A DNA stretch of 10,542 nucleotides from Clostridium sp. CAG:590 (GCA_000431135.1 HF987793.1:1-10542); one strand, 5' to 3'; shown: positions 1 to 7,026, counted from the first letter of the stretch. Program-made: numbers and translations. Notes: generated by a model from the letters alone, not told the origin.

Positions 1-31
1 AAAAAAGTGATTAAAAACTATTGACATTTTG

Positions 32-1165
32 TTACTGGTATTGCTCCTGTTGACTTTCGCATGGAAATTTCACGGTAAATGTAATACTTTCCTCTGCACT
101 CTCTGCTGTGATCGTTCCTCCATGCAATTCCACAATCTCCTTCGAGATAGCAAGTCCCAATCCTGCACCACCACTTGTCGAAGATCGTGCAGAGTCCAAC
201 CGGAAGAACTGTTCAAAGATACGGGATAACTTCTCTGGTGATATCGTCTTACCGTGGTTCGATACCTGTATTACAATACTTTCATCCTCTGTGCAAAGCT
301 TCAAACAGATTGGTGTATTGGCATAACTGTAATTCACCGCATTCCGGATCAGATTATCAAATACCCGCTCCATCTTATCCGGATCACAGACAAATTCTAC
401 ATCCGGCGTAATCTCCGACTGCCAGGTGAGCCCTTTCTCCTGTAAAACCGGAAGAAATTCACTCATGATCTGTTCTAGCATAAGGCTTAGATTGATCCTC
501 TCTTTGTCTAACTCAATCGCCGTCAGGTTGAATCTCGTAATATCAAAGAATTCATTGATCAGATCTTCTAACCGTTCTGCCTTTGTAAGTGCAATTCCGG
601 TATATCTTGCCCGAAGTTCCGTAGACAATTGCGGTTCATCCTGTAATAAAGTCAGGTAACCGATCACACTGGTTAGCGGCGTCTTCAGATCATGTGCTAA
701 ATATACGATCAGATCATTCTTCCGTTGTTCTGCTTCTTTCGCCGCTCTGGCATTGTGCAATGCCTGTTCTCTTGTCGCATTTAACTGTATCTGTACATCC
801 TTCAGTGCCGGTGATAACCAGATCGTATCTTCCGGTAGCATGGCAAGCTGTTCCGATGCCTCTACTACTTCATCCAAGTAGCCAAGTGCACGCTTGAAAA
901 ATCTTCTTGTAATAACCGCCCACCCTACTGCGAACAGGATTCCTACAAATGCATAGGTATACTCATCGATCAGATTGAGCAATGGCCACAATGTATCGGT
1001 CGGATACCAGATTCTGGATTGCAATATCATATAAGACACATAGATCACTGCAACCAATATCACACCATACACGATCAAAGCCAATATATAGCCCCACATC
1101 AATCGTGTAGTTAGTCTGCCTTGTCCAAAATGTCGTTTTTTCTTATGCTTCAATAGTATATCCAA
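32..1165 (-). CDS. VanS-like sensor histidine kinase
   Basis: Membrane histidine kinase of a two-component system, 377 residues. Two membrane spans (about 22-48 and 70-86) flank a short external segment of about 20 residues. The cytoplasmic part has an H box, AHDLKTPLTSVIGYL, with the phospho-acceptor His158; an N box, DNLIRNAVNYS (Asn271, Asn275); and a G box, GGAGLGLAI (about 332-340). The stretch around the H box and the FFDITRFNL and FFRLDSARSS motifs closely resemble VanS kinases of enterococcal glycopeptide-resistance operons. The first ATP-lid motif is SNHG rather than DxGxG, which I also recall in VanS. The start is TTG at 1165, inside the end of the regulator gene (23-bp overlap), with a G-run directly upstream; TTG at 1153 is an alternative. 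The overlap implies translational coupling with the regulator. The ligand is unknown, and no resistance enzymes are visible. The family is sure; the signal is not. Confidence 0.93.
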   Translation of the reverse strand: MDILLKHKKKRHFGQGRLTTRLMWGYILALIVYGVILVAVIYVSYMILQSRIWYPTDTLWPLLNLIDEYTYAFVGILFAVGWAVITRRFFKRALGYLDEVVEASEQLAMLPEDTIWLSPALKDVQIQLNATREQALHNARAAKEAEQRKNDLIVYLAHDLKTPLTSVIGYLTLLQDEPQLSTELRARYTGIALTKAERLEDLINEFFDITRFNLTAIELDKERINLSLMLEQIMSEFLPVLQEKGLTWQSEITPDVEFVCDPDKMERVFDNLIRNAVNYSYANTPICLKLCTEDESIVIQVSNHGKTISPEKLSRIFEQFFRLDSARSSTSGGAGLGLAISKEIVELHGGTITAESAEESITFTVKFPCESQQEQYQ

Positions 1166-1832
1166 CCCCCCAGACTGTCTTTACGTATCGTGGTTTTCTC
1201 GCCGGTTCCTTCATCTTCTCCCGAAGTCTTGCAATATGTGCCATCACGGTATTATTCTGATCTAAGAATTTCTCACCCCACACCTGCTCAAATAATTCTT
1301 CCGAAGACACCACATTACCACGTCTTTCACACAGATACCAGAGAATATCAAATTCCATCGGCGTCAGGTTCAGTAATTCTCCATTCAATGTACAGCTATG
1401 ACTGCTCTTTGAGATATGTAAGGATCGGATGTCAATACTATCTTCTACCTCTTCCGCTCCATTATACCGCTTATACCGCCGTAACTGTGTCTTCACTCTT
1501 GCTACCAGCTCTAACGGGTTAAATGGTTTCGTAATATAATCATCTGCACCAAGAGTAAGCCCCATGATCTTATCCATGTCCTCTACTTTTGCAGTCAGCA
1601 TAATGATTGGAAAATAATGCTGCTCCCGGATCCGTTTACAGATCTCAAATCCATCCATATCCGGCAGCATCACATCTAATACCGCAAGATCCGGCGGATT
1701 CAAAAGTGCACTTTCCAATGCTTCCTCTCCACTATAGAACTTCGTCACTTCGTAGTTATCATTCTGTAGATATACCTCGACCAGATCAGCAATCTCTTTC
1801 TCATCGTCTACCACTAATATTCTCTCGCTCAT
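1143..1832 (-). CDS. VanR-like OmpR-family response regulator
   Basis: DNA-binding response regulator, 229 residues, partner of the overlapping VanS-like kinase. The receiver domain (about 1-120) has the acidic pair Asp9-Asp10, phospho-acceptor Asp53 in AVLDVMLPDMDG, Thr80, and Lys102 in GADDYITKPF. A winged-helix OmpR/PhoB domain (about 130-229) ends in YVKTVWGVGYTIEA, with NVVSSEELFEQVWGE before it; both are very VanR-like. I chose ATG at 1832 because GGAG lies 6 bases upstream. The frame can be extended to TTG at 1844, but that codon sits within the same leader and its own AGGAG is only 3-4 bases away, which is too close. Upstream, 64 bp separate it from trmL, with no terminator seen. Targets cannot be read directly, but the 13-bp direct repeats at 6757-6782 are a candidate site. 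Orphan VanRS-like pairs without van resistance genes are common in gut clostridia. Confidence 0.94.
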   Translation of the reverse strand: MSERILVVDDEKEIADLVEVYLQNDNYEVTKFYSGEEALESALLNPPDLAVLDVMLPDMDGFEICKRIREQHYFPIIMLTAKVEDMDKIMGLTLGADDYITKPFNPLELVARVKTQLRRYKRYNGAEEVEDSIDIRSLHISKSSHSCTLNGELLNLTPMEFDILWYLCERRGNVVSSEELFEQVWGEKFLDQNNTVMAHIARLREKMKEPARKPRYVKTVWGVGYTIEA

Positions 1833-1896
1833 TGTCTTCTCCAATGTCTCCTGATCATTGTCTTCTATGATCGTACTTCTCTAATGTGTGCCCCCT

Positions 1897-2388
1897 CTAC
1901 CATTCGTAATGATGCAACTGTCCTTCCATCTGGAAATGAGAAAATCCATTCTGTCTTAATGCTTCATACAATACGATTGCAACCGAATTGGATAGATTCA
2001 GGGAACGGATATGATCTAACATCGGAATCCGCACACAGGTTTCCTTATTCTCTAACAGAATCTCTTCCGGGATTCCGGCACTTTCCTTGCCAAACATAAT
2101 ATAGCAGTCTTCCTCATAATGCACATCCGTATAAGTCTGTTTCGACTTCGTTGTCGCCATATAGACCTTCGCGCCCGGATTCTTCTCTAAGAAATCCTCA
2201 TAGCTTACATATGTGGTCACATCCAACTTGTCCCAGTAATCCATTCCTGCTCTCTTGATCATCTTATCATTGATCCGGAACCCCAAAGGCTCGATCAGAT
2301 GCAGCCTTGCACCGGTTGCCACGCATGTCCTTCCGATATTTCCTGTATTTGCCGGCATCTCCGGCTCATGTAACACAATGTTGATCAT
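1897..2388 (-). CDS. trmL: tRNA (cytidine(34)-2'-O)-methyltransferase TrmL
   Basis: SPOUT-superfamily RNA methyltransferase that uses S-adenosylmethionine to 2'-O-methylate the wobble nucleotide 34 of certain leucine tRNAs, based on the TrmL (YibK/CspR) family. It has 163 residues, the usual length for this minimal single-domain family. Visible motifs are the N-terminal NIVLHEPEMPANTGNIGRT, the central MFGKESAGIP, and the C-terminal RIPMLDHIRSLNLSNSVAIV segment that forms the knotted cofactor site. The ATG at 2388 has AGGAGG 8 bases upstream, which fixes the start. It lies 25 bp downstream of the aminotransferase gene and 64 bp upstream of the VanR-like gene, so it is probably co-transcribed with both. 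It looks like a housekeeping passenger in the run. Confidence 0.95.
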   Translation of the reverse strand: MINIVLHEPEMPANTGNIGRTCVATGARLHLIEPLGFRINDKMIKRAGMDYWDKLDVTTYVSYEDFLEKNPGAKVYMATTKSKQTYTDVHYEEDCYIMFGKESAGIPEEILLENKETCVRIPMLDHIRSLNLSNSVAIVLYEALRQNGFSHFQMEGQLHHYEW

Positions 2389-2413
2389 GATATGTTCCTC
2401 CTAATCATTGTAC

Positions 2414-3583
2414 CTACTGTTCTGCCCGCAACTCTTCCACAAATTCAGCCAGTCTTCCCACTGCCGTCTTCAATTCCTCTAACGAATATGCATATGAGAT
2501 TCGAAGGAAGCCTTCTCCACAATCGCCAAATGCATCTCCCGGTACAACTGCTAACTTCTTCGCTTTCAACAATCTGGTTGCAAATTCCTCTGACGGAATG
2601 CCAAACTCCCGAATATCCGGGAACAGATAAAATGCCCCCTTCGGTTCAAAGCATGGCAGTCCCATCTCTTTGAAGGCATTGAGCATATATCGTCTTCTCT
2701 GATCATATGCCTCTCTCATATGTACTACATCTTTATCACAATCCCGCATCGCAACGATCGCTGCATACTGGCTCGTTGTCGGTGCACACATAATTGCAAA
2801 CTGATGGATCTTGATCATCTGCTCCATAATCATGGCAGGTCCCATAGCATATCCTAATCTCCAGCCAGTCATAGCAAATGCCTTGGAAAATCCGCCGATC
2901 ACAATCGTTCTCTCTCTCATGCCCGGCAAAGATGCAATACTGACATGATTCCCACTATACGTAAGTTCTGCATAGATCTCGTCGGAAATTACATACAGAT
3001 CATGTTTGATGATCACCTCTGCAATCGCCTCCAGATCTTCTCTCGTCATAATCGCACCCGTTGGATTGTTCGGAAATGCCATTACCAATATCTTGGTCTT
3101 ATCCGTAATGGCTGCTTCTAACTCTTCTTTTGTCAACCGGAACTGGTTCTCATTCTTCAAGCTGATCGTTACCGGCACGCCATCTGCTAACTGCACACAC
3201 GGAAGATAAGATACATAGCAAGGCTCCGGAATGATCACTTCATCCCCCGGATTCAGCATGGCACGAAGTGCCACATCAATTCCTTCGCTGCCGCCAACCG
3301 TAAGCATGACCTCTTTCTTCGGATCATACATCAACCGAAAACGTCTCTCATTATATTCACAGATAGCTTCCCGAAGCTCCAACAAACCGGCATTGGATGT
3401 ATAGAAAGTTCTTCCTTTCTCTAACGAATAGATTCCTTCTTCCCGGATATTCCACGGAGTATCAAAATCCGGCTCACCCACACCTAATGAGATTGCATCC
3501 GGCATCTCACTTACGATATCAAAAAACTTACGGATACCGGATGGTTTCATCTTAATCACTTTGTCCGATAATGGATTTCTCAT
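2414..3583 (-). CDS. PLP-dependent class I/II aminotransferase (AlaT/AspC/PatA-like)
   Basis: Cytoplasmic fold-type I aminotransferase, 389 residues, usual length. Key residues are visible: Lys234 in GGFSKAFAMTGWRLGY forms the Schiff base with PLP; Asn173 is in FPNNPTG; Asp201 and Tyr204 are in VISDEIYAEL; Arg361 in GFLRISYA should bind the substrate carboxylate. The N-terminal SLGVGEPDFDTP segment is typical of the aspartate/alanine/aromatic group. The gene starts at ATG 3583, overlapping the TGA of the upstream Lrp gene by 4 bases (ATGA), so translation is coupled. A paired Lrp-type regulator and aminotransferase is known in Bacillus subtilis (alaR-alaT), which makes alanine transaminase a reasonable guess. 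The same family includes PatA and aromatic aminotransferases, and substrate cannot be decided from sequence, so I give no symbol. Confidence 0.93.
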   Translation of the reverse strand: MRNPLSDKVIKMKPSGIRKFFDIVSEMPDAISLGVGEPDFDTPWNIREEGIYSLEKGRTFYTSNAGLLELREAICEYNERRFRLMYDPKKEVMLTVGGSEGIDVALRAMLNPGDEVIIPEPCYVSYLPCVQLADGVPVTISLKNENQFRLTKEELEAAITDKTKILVMAFPNNPTGAIMTREDLEAIAEVIIKHDLYVISDEIYAELTYSGNHVSIASLPGMRERTIVIGGFSKAFAMTGWRLGYAMGPAMIMEQMIKIHQFAIMCAPTTSQYAAIVAMRDCDKDVVHMREAYDQRRRYMLNAFKEMGLPCFEPKGAFYLFPDIREFGIPSEEFATRLLKAKKLAVVPGDAFGDCGEGFLRISYAYSLEELKTAVGRLAEFVEELRAEQ

Positions 3584-4071
3584 GCTGTAACCACCAGCCT
3601 CTCATCCTTCTTATCCTGCTCTAATTTCGTACCATTTTCCTTATACTTCTTCAACACAAAATGCGTAGATGTGCTGAGCACTCCCTCCATTGGCGCAAGC
3701 TTTCTGGCAACAAACTGTGCCACTTCTTTCATTGTCTTGCCTTCAATGAACACGGTCATATCGAATCCACCGGACATCAGATATAACGAAGTAACTTCCT
3801 CGTAATTATAGATTCTCTCTGCCACTCTCTCAAAGCCCTCTCCACGCTGTGGGGCAACCTTTACTTCGATCAAAGCCGTTACTCTCTCATCATCTGTCTT
3901 ATCCCAGTTAATGATCGTATTATATCCACAAATGATCTGTTCCTGCTCCATATCCTGAATCGTATTGATCACGACTGATTCATCCATCCCAAGCACAACT
4001 GCAATATCCTTTGTATCCATTTTAGAATTATTCTCTAATAATTTTAATATTTTCGTTCTGATATTCTTCAT
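3580..4071 (-). CDS. Lrp/AsnC-family transcriptional regulator
   Basis: Feast/famine-type regulator, 163 residues. The N-terminal half (about 1-55) is a winged helix-turn-helix: RTKILKLLENNSKMDTKDIA followed by the VLGMDESVVINTIQDME recognition region. The C-terminal half (about 60-140) is the RAM ligand-binding and oligomerisation domain, with VTALIEVKV, the glycine turn MSGGFDMTVFIEG, and VLSTSTHFVLKKY. It ends in a charged tail of about 20 residues, slightly longer than typical. ATG 4071 is preceded by AGGAAGG about 12 bases upstream, a rather long spacing. Its stop overlaps the aminotransferase start, so it probably controls that gene in response to an amino acid, as inferred from the pairing. 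The upstream gap to the AIR-synthase-like gene is 41 bp. Confidence 0.93.
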   Translation of the reverse strand: MKNIRTKILKLLENNSKMDTKDIAVVLGMDESVVINTIQDMEQEQIICGYNTIINWDKTDDERVTALIEVKVAPQRGEGFERVAERIYNYEEVTSLYLMSGGFDMTVFIEGKTMKEVAQFVARKLAPMEGVLSTSTHFVLKKYKENGTKLEQDKKDERLVVTA

Positions 4072-4112
4072 ATATTCTATTATCCTTCCTGTTCCTTTGG
4101 CTCATCTCATAT

Positions 4113-5114
4113 CTACACCGGAATCGGTTGACCATAGAATACCGCATTCAATGCGTCTCCCTTTGGCGGCACCAAAAATCGTTCTTCCTCGCCAACCATC
4201 ACGACCCGGTCTTTTTGTTTCGTTGTCATCCCAATTACATCTGCCATGATTCCTGCTTGCAAAAATGCATCCCGAAGCTCCTGTCCATTCTTTGTTACCA
4301 ACAACAGACTTCCCTGTCCATTCATCATATATGGATTGATGTCAAAGAATTCACTGACTTCTATAATCTCCTGTTTTACAGGCATCTTTTGAACTTCCAG
4401 TCTTGCTCCACAATTGCATGCAGATAACATCTGCCATAACGCACCAAATATTCCACCATTGGATACATCATGCGCTGCCAGAATGCAATCAGGATTCTCC
4501 GCGACTGCAGCCTCCATAACAGAGAGTTCCGGCATAAGCGACGTATCTGCCATATATCCCGCTGCCTTTTTCACATAACTAAGCGGATATCGTGTTGCTA
4601 ATTCCTCCTGCTTTAACTGTGCCAGAATTGCTCCACCGTATAAACCGACCCATTTTGTCATAACGATATCCATATTCTCTGTTACCTTTGTATGCTGATT
4701 GTTCCACAATACCGTACCATATGCTGTTACCGTAATCGTTGGATAGCTTACGGATGGCACAAGTTCCGTATGCCCCGCCATAACATCTATCTGATACTTC
4801 TCTGCCGTGCGCGCAATACGATCCATAATTGCCCGCAGTGTTGCCTCTTCACTGTGTTCCGGCATCAAAATGGCAACCGATACCCCATACGGTTTGCCCC
4901 CTGCCGCTATGATGTTGTTAATTGCGTTATCCATTGCATACATTTCATTTCCTGTATAACAAAAGGCAGTGGTGGCCATGGATGTTACCATGTTGCCAAA
5001 CACTGCCCCATCATGTCCAATTGCCGCCCGGAACCCGATCTCTTTACTGCGATATCGAATTGGGTTGAGTATGGAACGTTTTAATGTATGCTCTGGTAAT
5101 TTACCAGTTCGCAT
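4113..5114 (-). CDS. AIR-synthase/HypE-related (PurM-superfamily) protein with altered metal-site residues
   Basis: PurM-superfamily protein, 333 residues, related to AIR synthase, HypE, SelD and ThiL, which bind ATP and transfer phosphate. Support comes from the N-terminal GKLPEHTLKRSIL opening seen in clostridial HypE-like proteins, IGHDGAVF (Asp35), an AGGKP turn (about 71-75), VMAGHTELV (about 111-118), VTKWVGLYGG, and AAHDVSNGGIFGALW. Several usually acidic positions differ: the common D(D/C)A after the first Asp is GA, I see no STDP-type motif, and the usual NDL/NDI is INNI (Asn66-Asn67). It also lacks the C-terminal PRIC cysteine of true HypE, and no hydrogenase genes are nearby. It may have lost or changed catalysis, so it should not be called hypE. 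The start ATG 5114 has AGGAG 8 bases upstream. It lies 19 bp after the VanW gene and 41 bp before the Lrp gene. Confidence 0.85.
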   Translation of the reverse strand: MRTGKLPEHTLKRSILNPIRYRSKEIGFRAAIGHDGAVFGNMVTSMATTAFCYTGNEMYAMDNAINNIIAAGGKPYGVSVAILMPEHSEEATLRAIMDRIARTAEKYQIDVMAGHTELVPSVSYPTITVTAYGTVLWNNQHTKVTENMDIVMTKWVGLYGGAILAQLKQEELATRYPLSYVKKAAGYMADTSLMPELSVMEAAVAENPDCILAAHDVSNGGIFGALWQMLSACNCGARLEVQKMPVKQEIIEVSEFFDINPYMMNGQGSLLLVTKNGQELRDAFLQAGIMADVIGMTTKQKDRVVMVGEEERFLVPPKGDALNAVFYGQPIPV

Positions 5115-5133
5115 GTTGTTATCTCCTATTTAT

Positions 5134-6672
5134 TTACTCTTCTGACTCTTTCTTTGAATTTCCCACCGGCTCGGTAGGCGTTTCTGTAGTCGGAGTTTCC
5201 GTTGCCGGCGCCTCCGTTGTTGCTTCTGTTGTCTTCTTGTCTTTACCGGATGAATTCGATTTGCTATCCGAATCATCTTTGTCTTTCTTCTTTACCTTCT
5301 TAGTTCCAATCTTAACTAATGCTTTCTGTGCCTGATAATTGCTTCTACCGTAGTCTACAATATATTTCTCTGTCTCTTCTCCGTCTACATATACATGTTT
5401 CCAAAGTTCAACATAATATCCGGTATGAGCTGCACGCTCAGTTACTCTAGTACCTTCTTCCAATTCCGAATCTTTTTCTTCTTCCGGATCACCCGGATCG
5501 GTAGTCTCTACATCAATTGATTCAAACTCGATCGTCCGGTTCGAAGGTCTTGTCTCATGACCGTAGATTGCAAAGGAAATGGTTCCCCCGCCTGCATATC
5601 CATCAATATAGATTGGATATTCCGTGTTATTTGTAAAACGAAAATTCATATTGGCATTTTCCGAAATAGCGGCATCCATTCCATGTTTTACATAGCTGGC
5701 AGGAAATGTGTGCGGATATCTCTCATTGACATCCAGCTCTGCACGCAGCACCGCCAGATACAATGTCGTAGATACCTGACAGATTCCTCCACCAAGACCA
5801 TCTACTAATGTTATGGAACCTTTGTCATCTTTCTCGTACTGACCGGCATTCGCATAACCATTCTCTTCTGTAAATGGCAATACCGTATCTAACATAGAAA
5901 AACTCTCGCCCGGCATCAATACCGTTCCGCTGATCTTACTCGCACCGGTTGCAAGGTTCTGACAACGTTCCGTGTTGCCCTGACTGTACTCTGTTGAGCC
6001 CTGCCCCAATACACTATCAATACTATAAAAATCCTTAGACGTATACTGTGGCTCTTTCTCATCTACTGCGGCATCAATCTTGATATCTTTCTGTTCCCAC
6101 TCTGCTGCAAATACATCCTCAACCTTTTTCACCGTCTTGTCTACATCAATGGAAGTTCCCACTTCTCCTTTGTACACAACAAACTCGCCATCTACACGAT
6201 CAATAGACGCATTCTTTGCATCTTTTGTGATGTCGCCTGTCTCATTCTCTAAATACTCTTTTAAAGAATCCTCGTTGAACTCTTTCTCCGGAACAAGAAC
6301 AACATTCTCTGCCTCCAGTGCCTTGATCTCTTTGTACCGGCTTAGAATATTACCCTGTCTTCCATAGTTATATGCTTTATCCACTGCGTCCTCAACCGAT
6401 ACCGAAACACCCAGATCTTTCAACGTTGTAGAACAGGTTCCAACATCTGTTGCAAATGTGATCTTGAGATCATCAATTCCATCTATATATTTGTCATATT
6501 CTTCCATAGCCTCTTCTTTGGTAAGACCTCCGACATATACACCATCCAGATATACACCGGCATATATTGTATCGTTGTCCGATTCTTTTGCTCTTGCAGT
6601 TCCTGCTGCAACCGCAAGCGTTCCCGCTATCAATAAGAATGTAATTGCACGTAATTTTGTTATTCTCTTCAT
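5134..6672 (-). CDS. Secreted VanW-domain protein
   Basis: Exported cell-envelope protein, 512 residues. Residues 1-28 form a signal peptide (basic start, hydrophobic core, ARA before KESD). About 40-205 looks like one or two peptidoglycan-binding-4-type modules of the kind often found before VanW. The VanW domain spans about 226-372, with NLATGASKISGTVLMPGESFS, the conserved GGGICQVSTTLY (Cys298), YPHTFPASYVKHGMDAAI and NNTEYPIYI. Residues about 382-457 resemble a G5-like beta module. The last 55 residues are low complexity: a Lys/Ser/Asp stretch, then a Thr/Pro/Glu tail that may span the wall. The frame can begin at ATG 6681, but AAGGA abuts that codon; ATG 6672 has it 9 bases away and gives a cleaner signal peptide, so I chose 6672. 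VanW has no proven enzymatic role. It heads the run that ends in VanR/VanS-like genes. Confidence 0.9.
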   Translation of the reverse strand: MKRITKLRAITFLLIAGTLAVAAGTARAKESDNDTIYAGVYLDGVYVGGLTKEEAMEEYDKYIDGIDDLKITFATDVGTCSTTLKDLGVSVSVEDAVDKAYNYGRQGNILSRYKEIKALEAENVVLVPEKEFNEDSLKEYLENETGDITKDAKNASIDRVDGEFVVYKGEVGTSIDVDKTVKKVEDVFAAEWEQKDIKIDAAVDEKEPQYTSKDFYSIDSVLGQGSTEYSQGNTERCQNLATGASKISGTVLMPGESFSMLDTVLPFTEENGYANAGQYEKDDKGSITLVDGLGGGICQVSTTLYLAVLRAELDVNERYPHTFPASYVKHGMDAAISENANMNFRFTNNTEYPIYIDGYAGGGTISFAIYGHETRPSNRTIEFESIDVETTDPGDPEEEKDSELEEGTRVTERAAHTGYYVELWKHVYVDGEETEKYIVDYGRSNYQAQKALVKIGTKKVKKKDKDDSDSKSNSSGKDKKTTEATTEAPATETPTTETPTEPVGNSKKESEE

Positions 6673-6723
6673 AATAATCATTCCTTAATATATATTCATT
6701 CTATATAATCTTATCCAGCACTC

Positions 6724-6751
6724 ATTTTAACACAATCGGGTATCTTTTCAA
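6724..6751 (-). promoter_or_regulatory. Sigma-A-type promoter for the leftward seven-gene run
   Basis: On the minus strand a -35 TTGAAA (6746-6751) is followed after 16 bp by TAAAAT (6724-6729). The TG of an extended -10 sits one base before the -10 (TGTTAAAAT). Transcription would start near 6717, leaving a leader of about 45 nt before the ATG at 6672. This is the best leftward promoter I can find in the 6673-6918 gap, and it faces the VanW gene. The call rests on consensus match and position. Confidence 0.7.
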
Positions 6752-6756
6752 CCCTT

Positions 6757-6782
6757 TCATAAAATACTGTCATAATTTACTA
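6757..6782. repeat. Two tandem 13-bp direct repeats between divergent promoters (putative operator)
   Basis: TCATAAAATACTG (6757-6769) is followed directly by TCATAATTTACTA (6770-6782), identical at 10 of 13 positions. The pair lies exactly 5 bp from the -35 box of the leftward promoter (6746-6751) and exactly 5 bp from the -35 box of the rightward promoter (6788-6793). Tandem direct repeats just upstream of -35 boxes are the usual sites of dimeric OmpR-family activators. A role as operator is inference; the region is AT-rich, so chance is not excluded. Confidence 0.5.
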
Positions 6783-6787
6783 AGAAT

Positions 6788-6816
6788 TTGACTTTGAGGT
6801 TTCAATTTTGTATAGT
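6788..6816 (+). promoter_or_regulatory. Sigma-A-type promoter reading rightwards
   Basis: TTGACT (6788-6793), a 17-bp spacer, then TATAGT (6811-6816): five of six consensus bases in each box with ideal spacing. Transcription would begin near 6823. The next plus-strand gene starts at 7056, so the transcript would have a leader of about 230 nt. That leader contains the hairpin at 6845-6896 and runs antisense to the small gene at 6919-7026. It could instead end at the hairpin as a short RNA. Confidence 0.65.
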
Positions 6817-6844
6817 TTAATAAGCCTATTTAATTTATTAACAT

Positions 6845-6896
6845 AAAAAAAGATGCATGTAAATAACTTTCAAACATTTTTCACATACATCTTTTT
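6845..6896 (-). terminator. Long-loop hairpin with U tract, likely terminator of the 35-residue gene
   Basis: Arms 6852-6860 and 6883-6891 pair over 9 bp and are flanked by A and T runs that extend the stem. On the minus strand the pairing is complete with one G-U wobble and is followed by a run of six or more U, 22 bases or so past the stop of the small gene at 6919. On the plus strand the same position is a C-A mismatch, followed by five U. It therefore fits a minus-strand terminator best but may also weaken rightward transcription. The loop is long (22 nt) and the stem AT-rich, so efficiency is uncertain. Confidence 0.6.
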
Positions 6897-6918
6897 ATCG
6901 GTCACAAATATAAAAAGC

Positions 6919-7026
6919 TTAAAATATAGCTGTTGTAATAACACTGACTACCATTACTAACACCAATACAATTGCTATAACAGATGATATAACACGCTGC
7001 TTTTTCTTGTTGCCAAAGTTGAACAT
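6919..7026 (-). CDS. Small single-span membrane protein, 35 residues
   Basis: ATG at 7026 follows GAGGTG by 5 bases, a good ribosome binding site, and the frame stays open to TAA at 6919-6921. The protein begins MFNFGNKKKQRVISS, a basic N-terminus, and continues as one strongly hydrophobic helix rich in Val, Ile and Leu to the end (...VVSVITTAIF). This predicts a membrane peptide with the N-terminus inside. A hairpin with a U tract follows the stop. Small basic-plus-one-span proteins of similar build are common in Lachnospiraceae, but I cannot assign a function. No clear promoter is visible upstream; its promoter would lie inside the opposite gene at 7056. A longer minus-strand frame overlaps the same DNA in another phase but lacks these signals. 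Confidence 0.75.
   Translation of the reverse strand: MFNFGNKKKQRVISSVIAIVLVLVMVVSVITTAIF

Noticed and set aside
21..26. TTGACA on the plus strand at the left edge, a perfect -35 hexamer.
   Set aside because: No -10-like sequence follows at 16-18 bp, it lies against the end of the kinase gene, and it would only transcribe the antisense strand of that gene.
32..1832. Vancomycin resistance operon.
   Set aside because: Only the regulator and sensor types are present; no vanH, ligase, vanX or vanY gene occurs in the window, and VanRS-like pairs without them are common in clostridia.
4692..5084. A 130-codon plus-strand frame opposite the AIR-synthase-like gene.
   Set aside because: It is antisense to a gene with clear family motifs, rich in Cys, Arg, His and Ile, and has no supporting start signals.
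4113..5114. Naming the AIR-synthase-like gene hypE.
   Set aside because: It lacks the C-terminal cysteine motif of HypE and usual metal-site residues, and no hydrogenase or hyp genes are nearby.
5140..5300. Repetitive-looking DNA in the tail of the VanW gene.
   Set aside because: It is explained by the Thr/Pro/Glu and Lys/Ser low-complexity coding tail; no regular repeat unit or CRISPR-like spacing is present.
6790..6806. TGAAACCT on the minus strand, resembling an ECF sigma-W-type -35.
   Set aside because: No CGTA-like -10 follows at about 15-16 bp, and the same bases form the spacer of a much better rightward sigma-A promoter.
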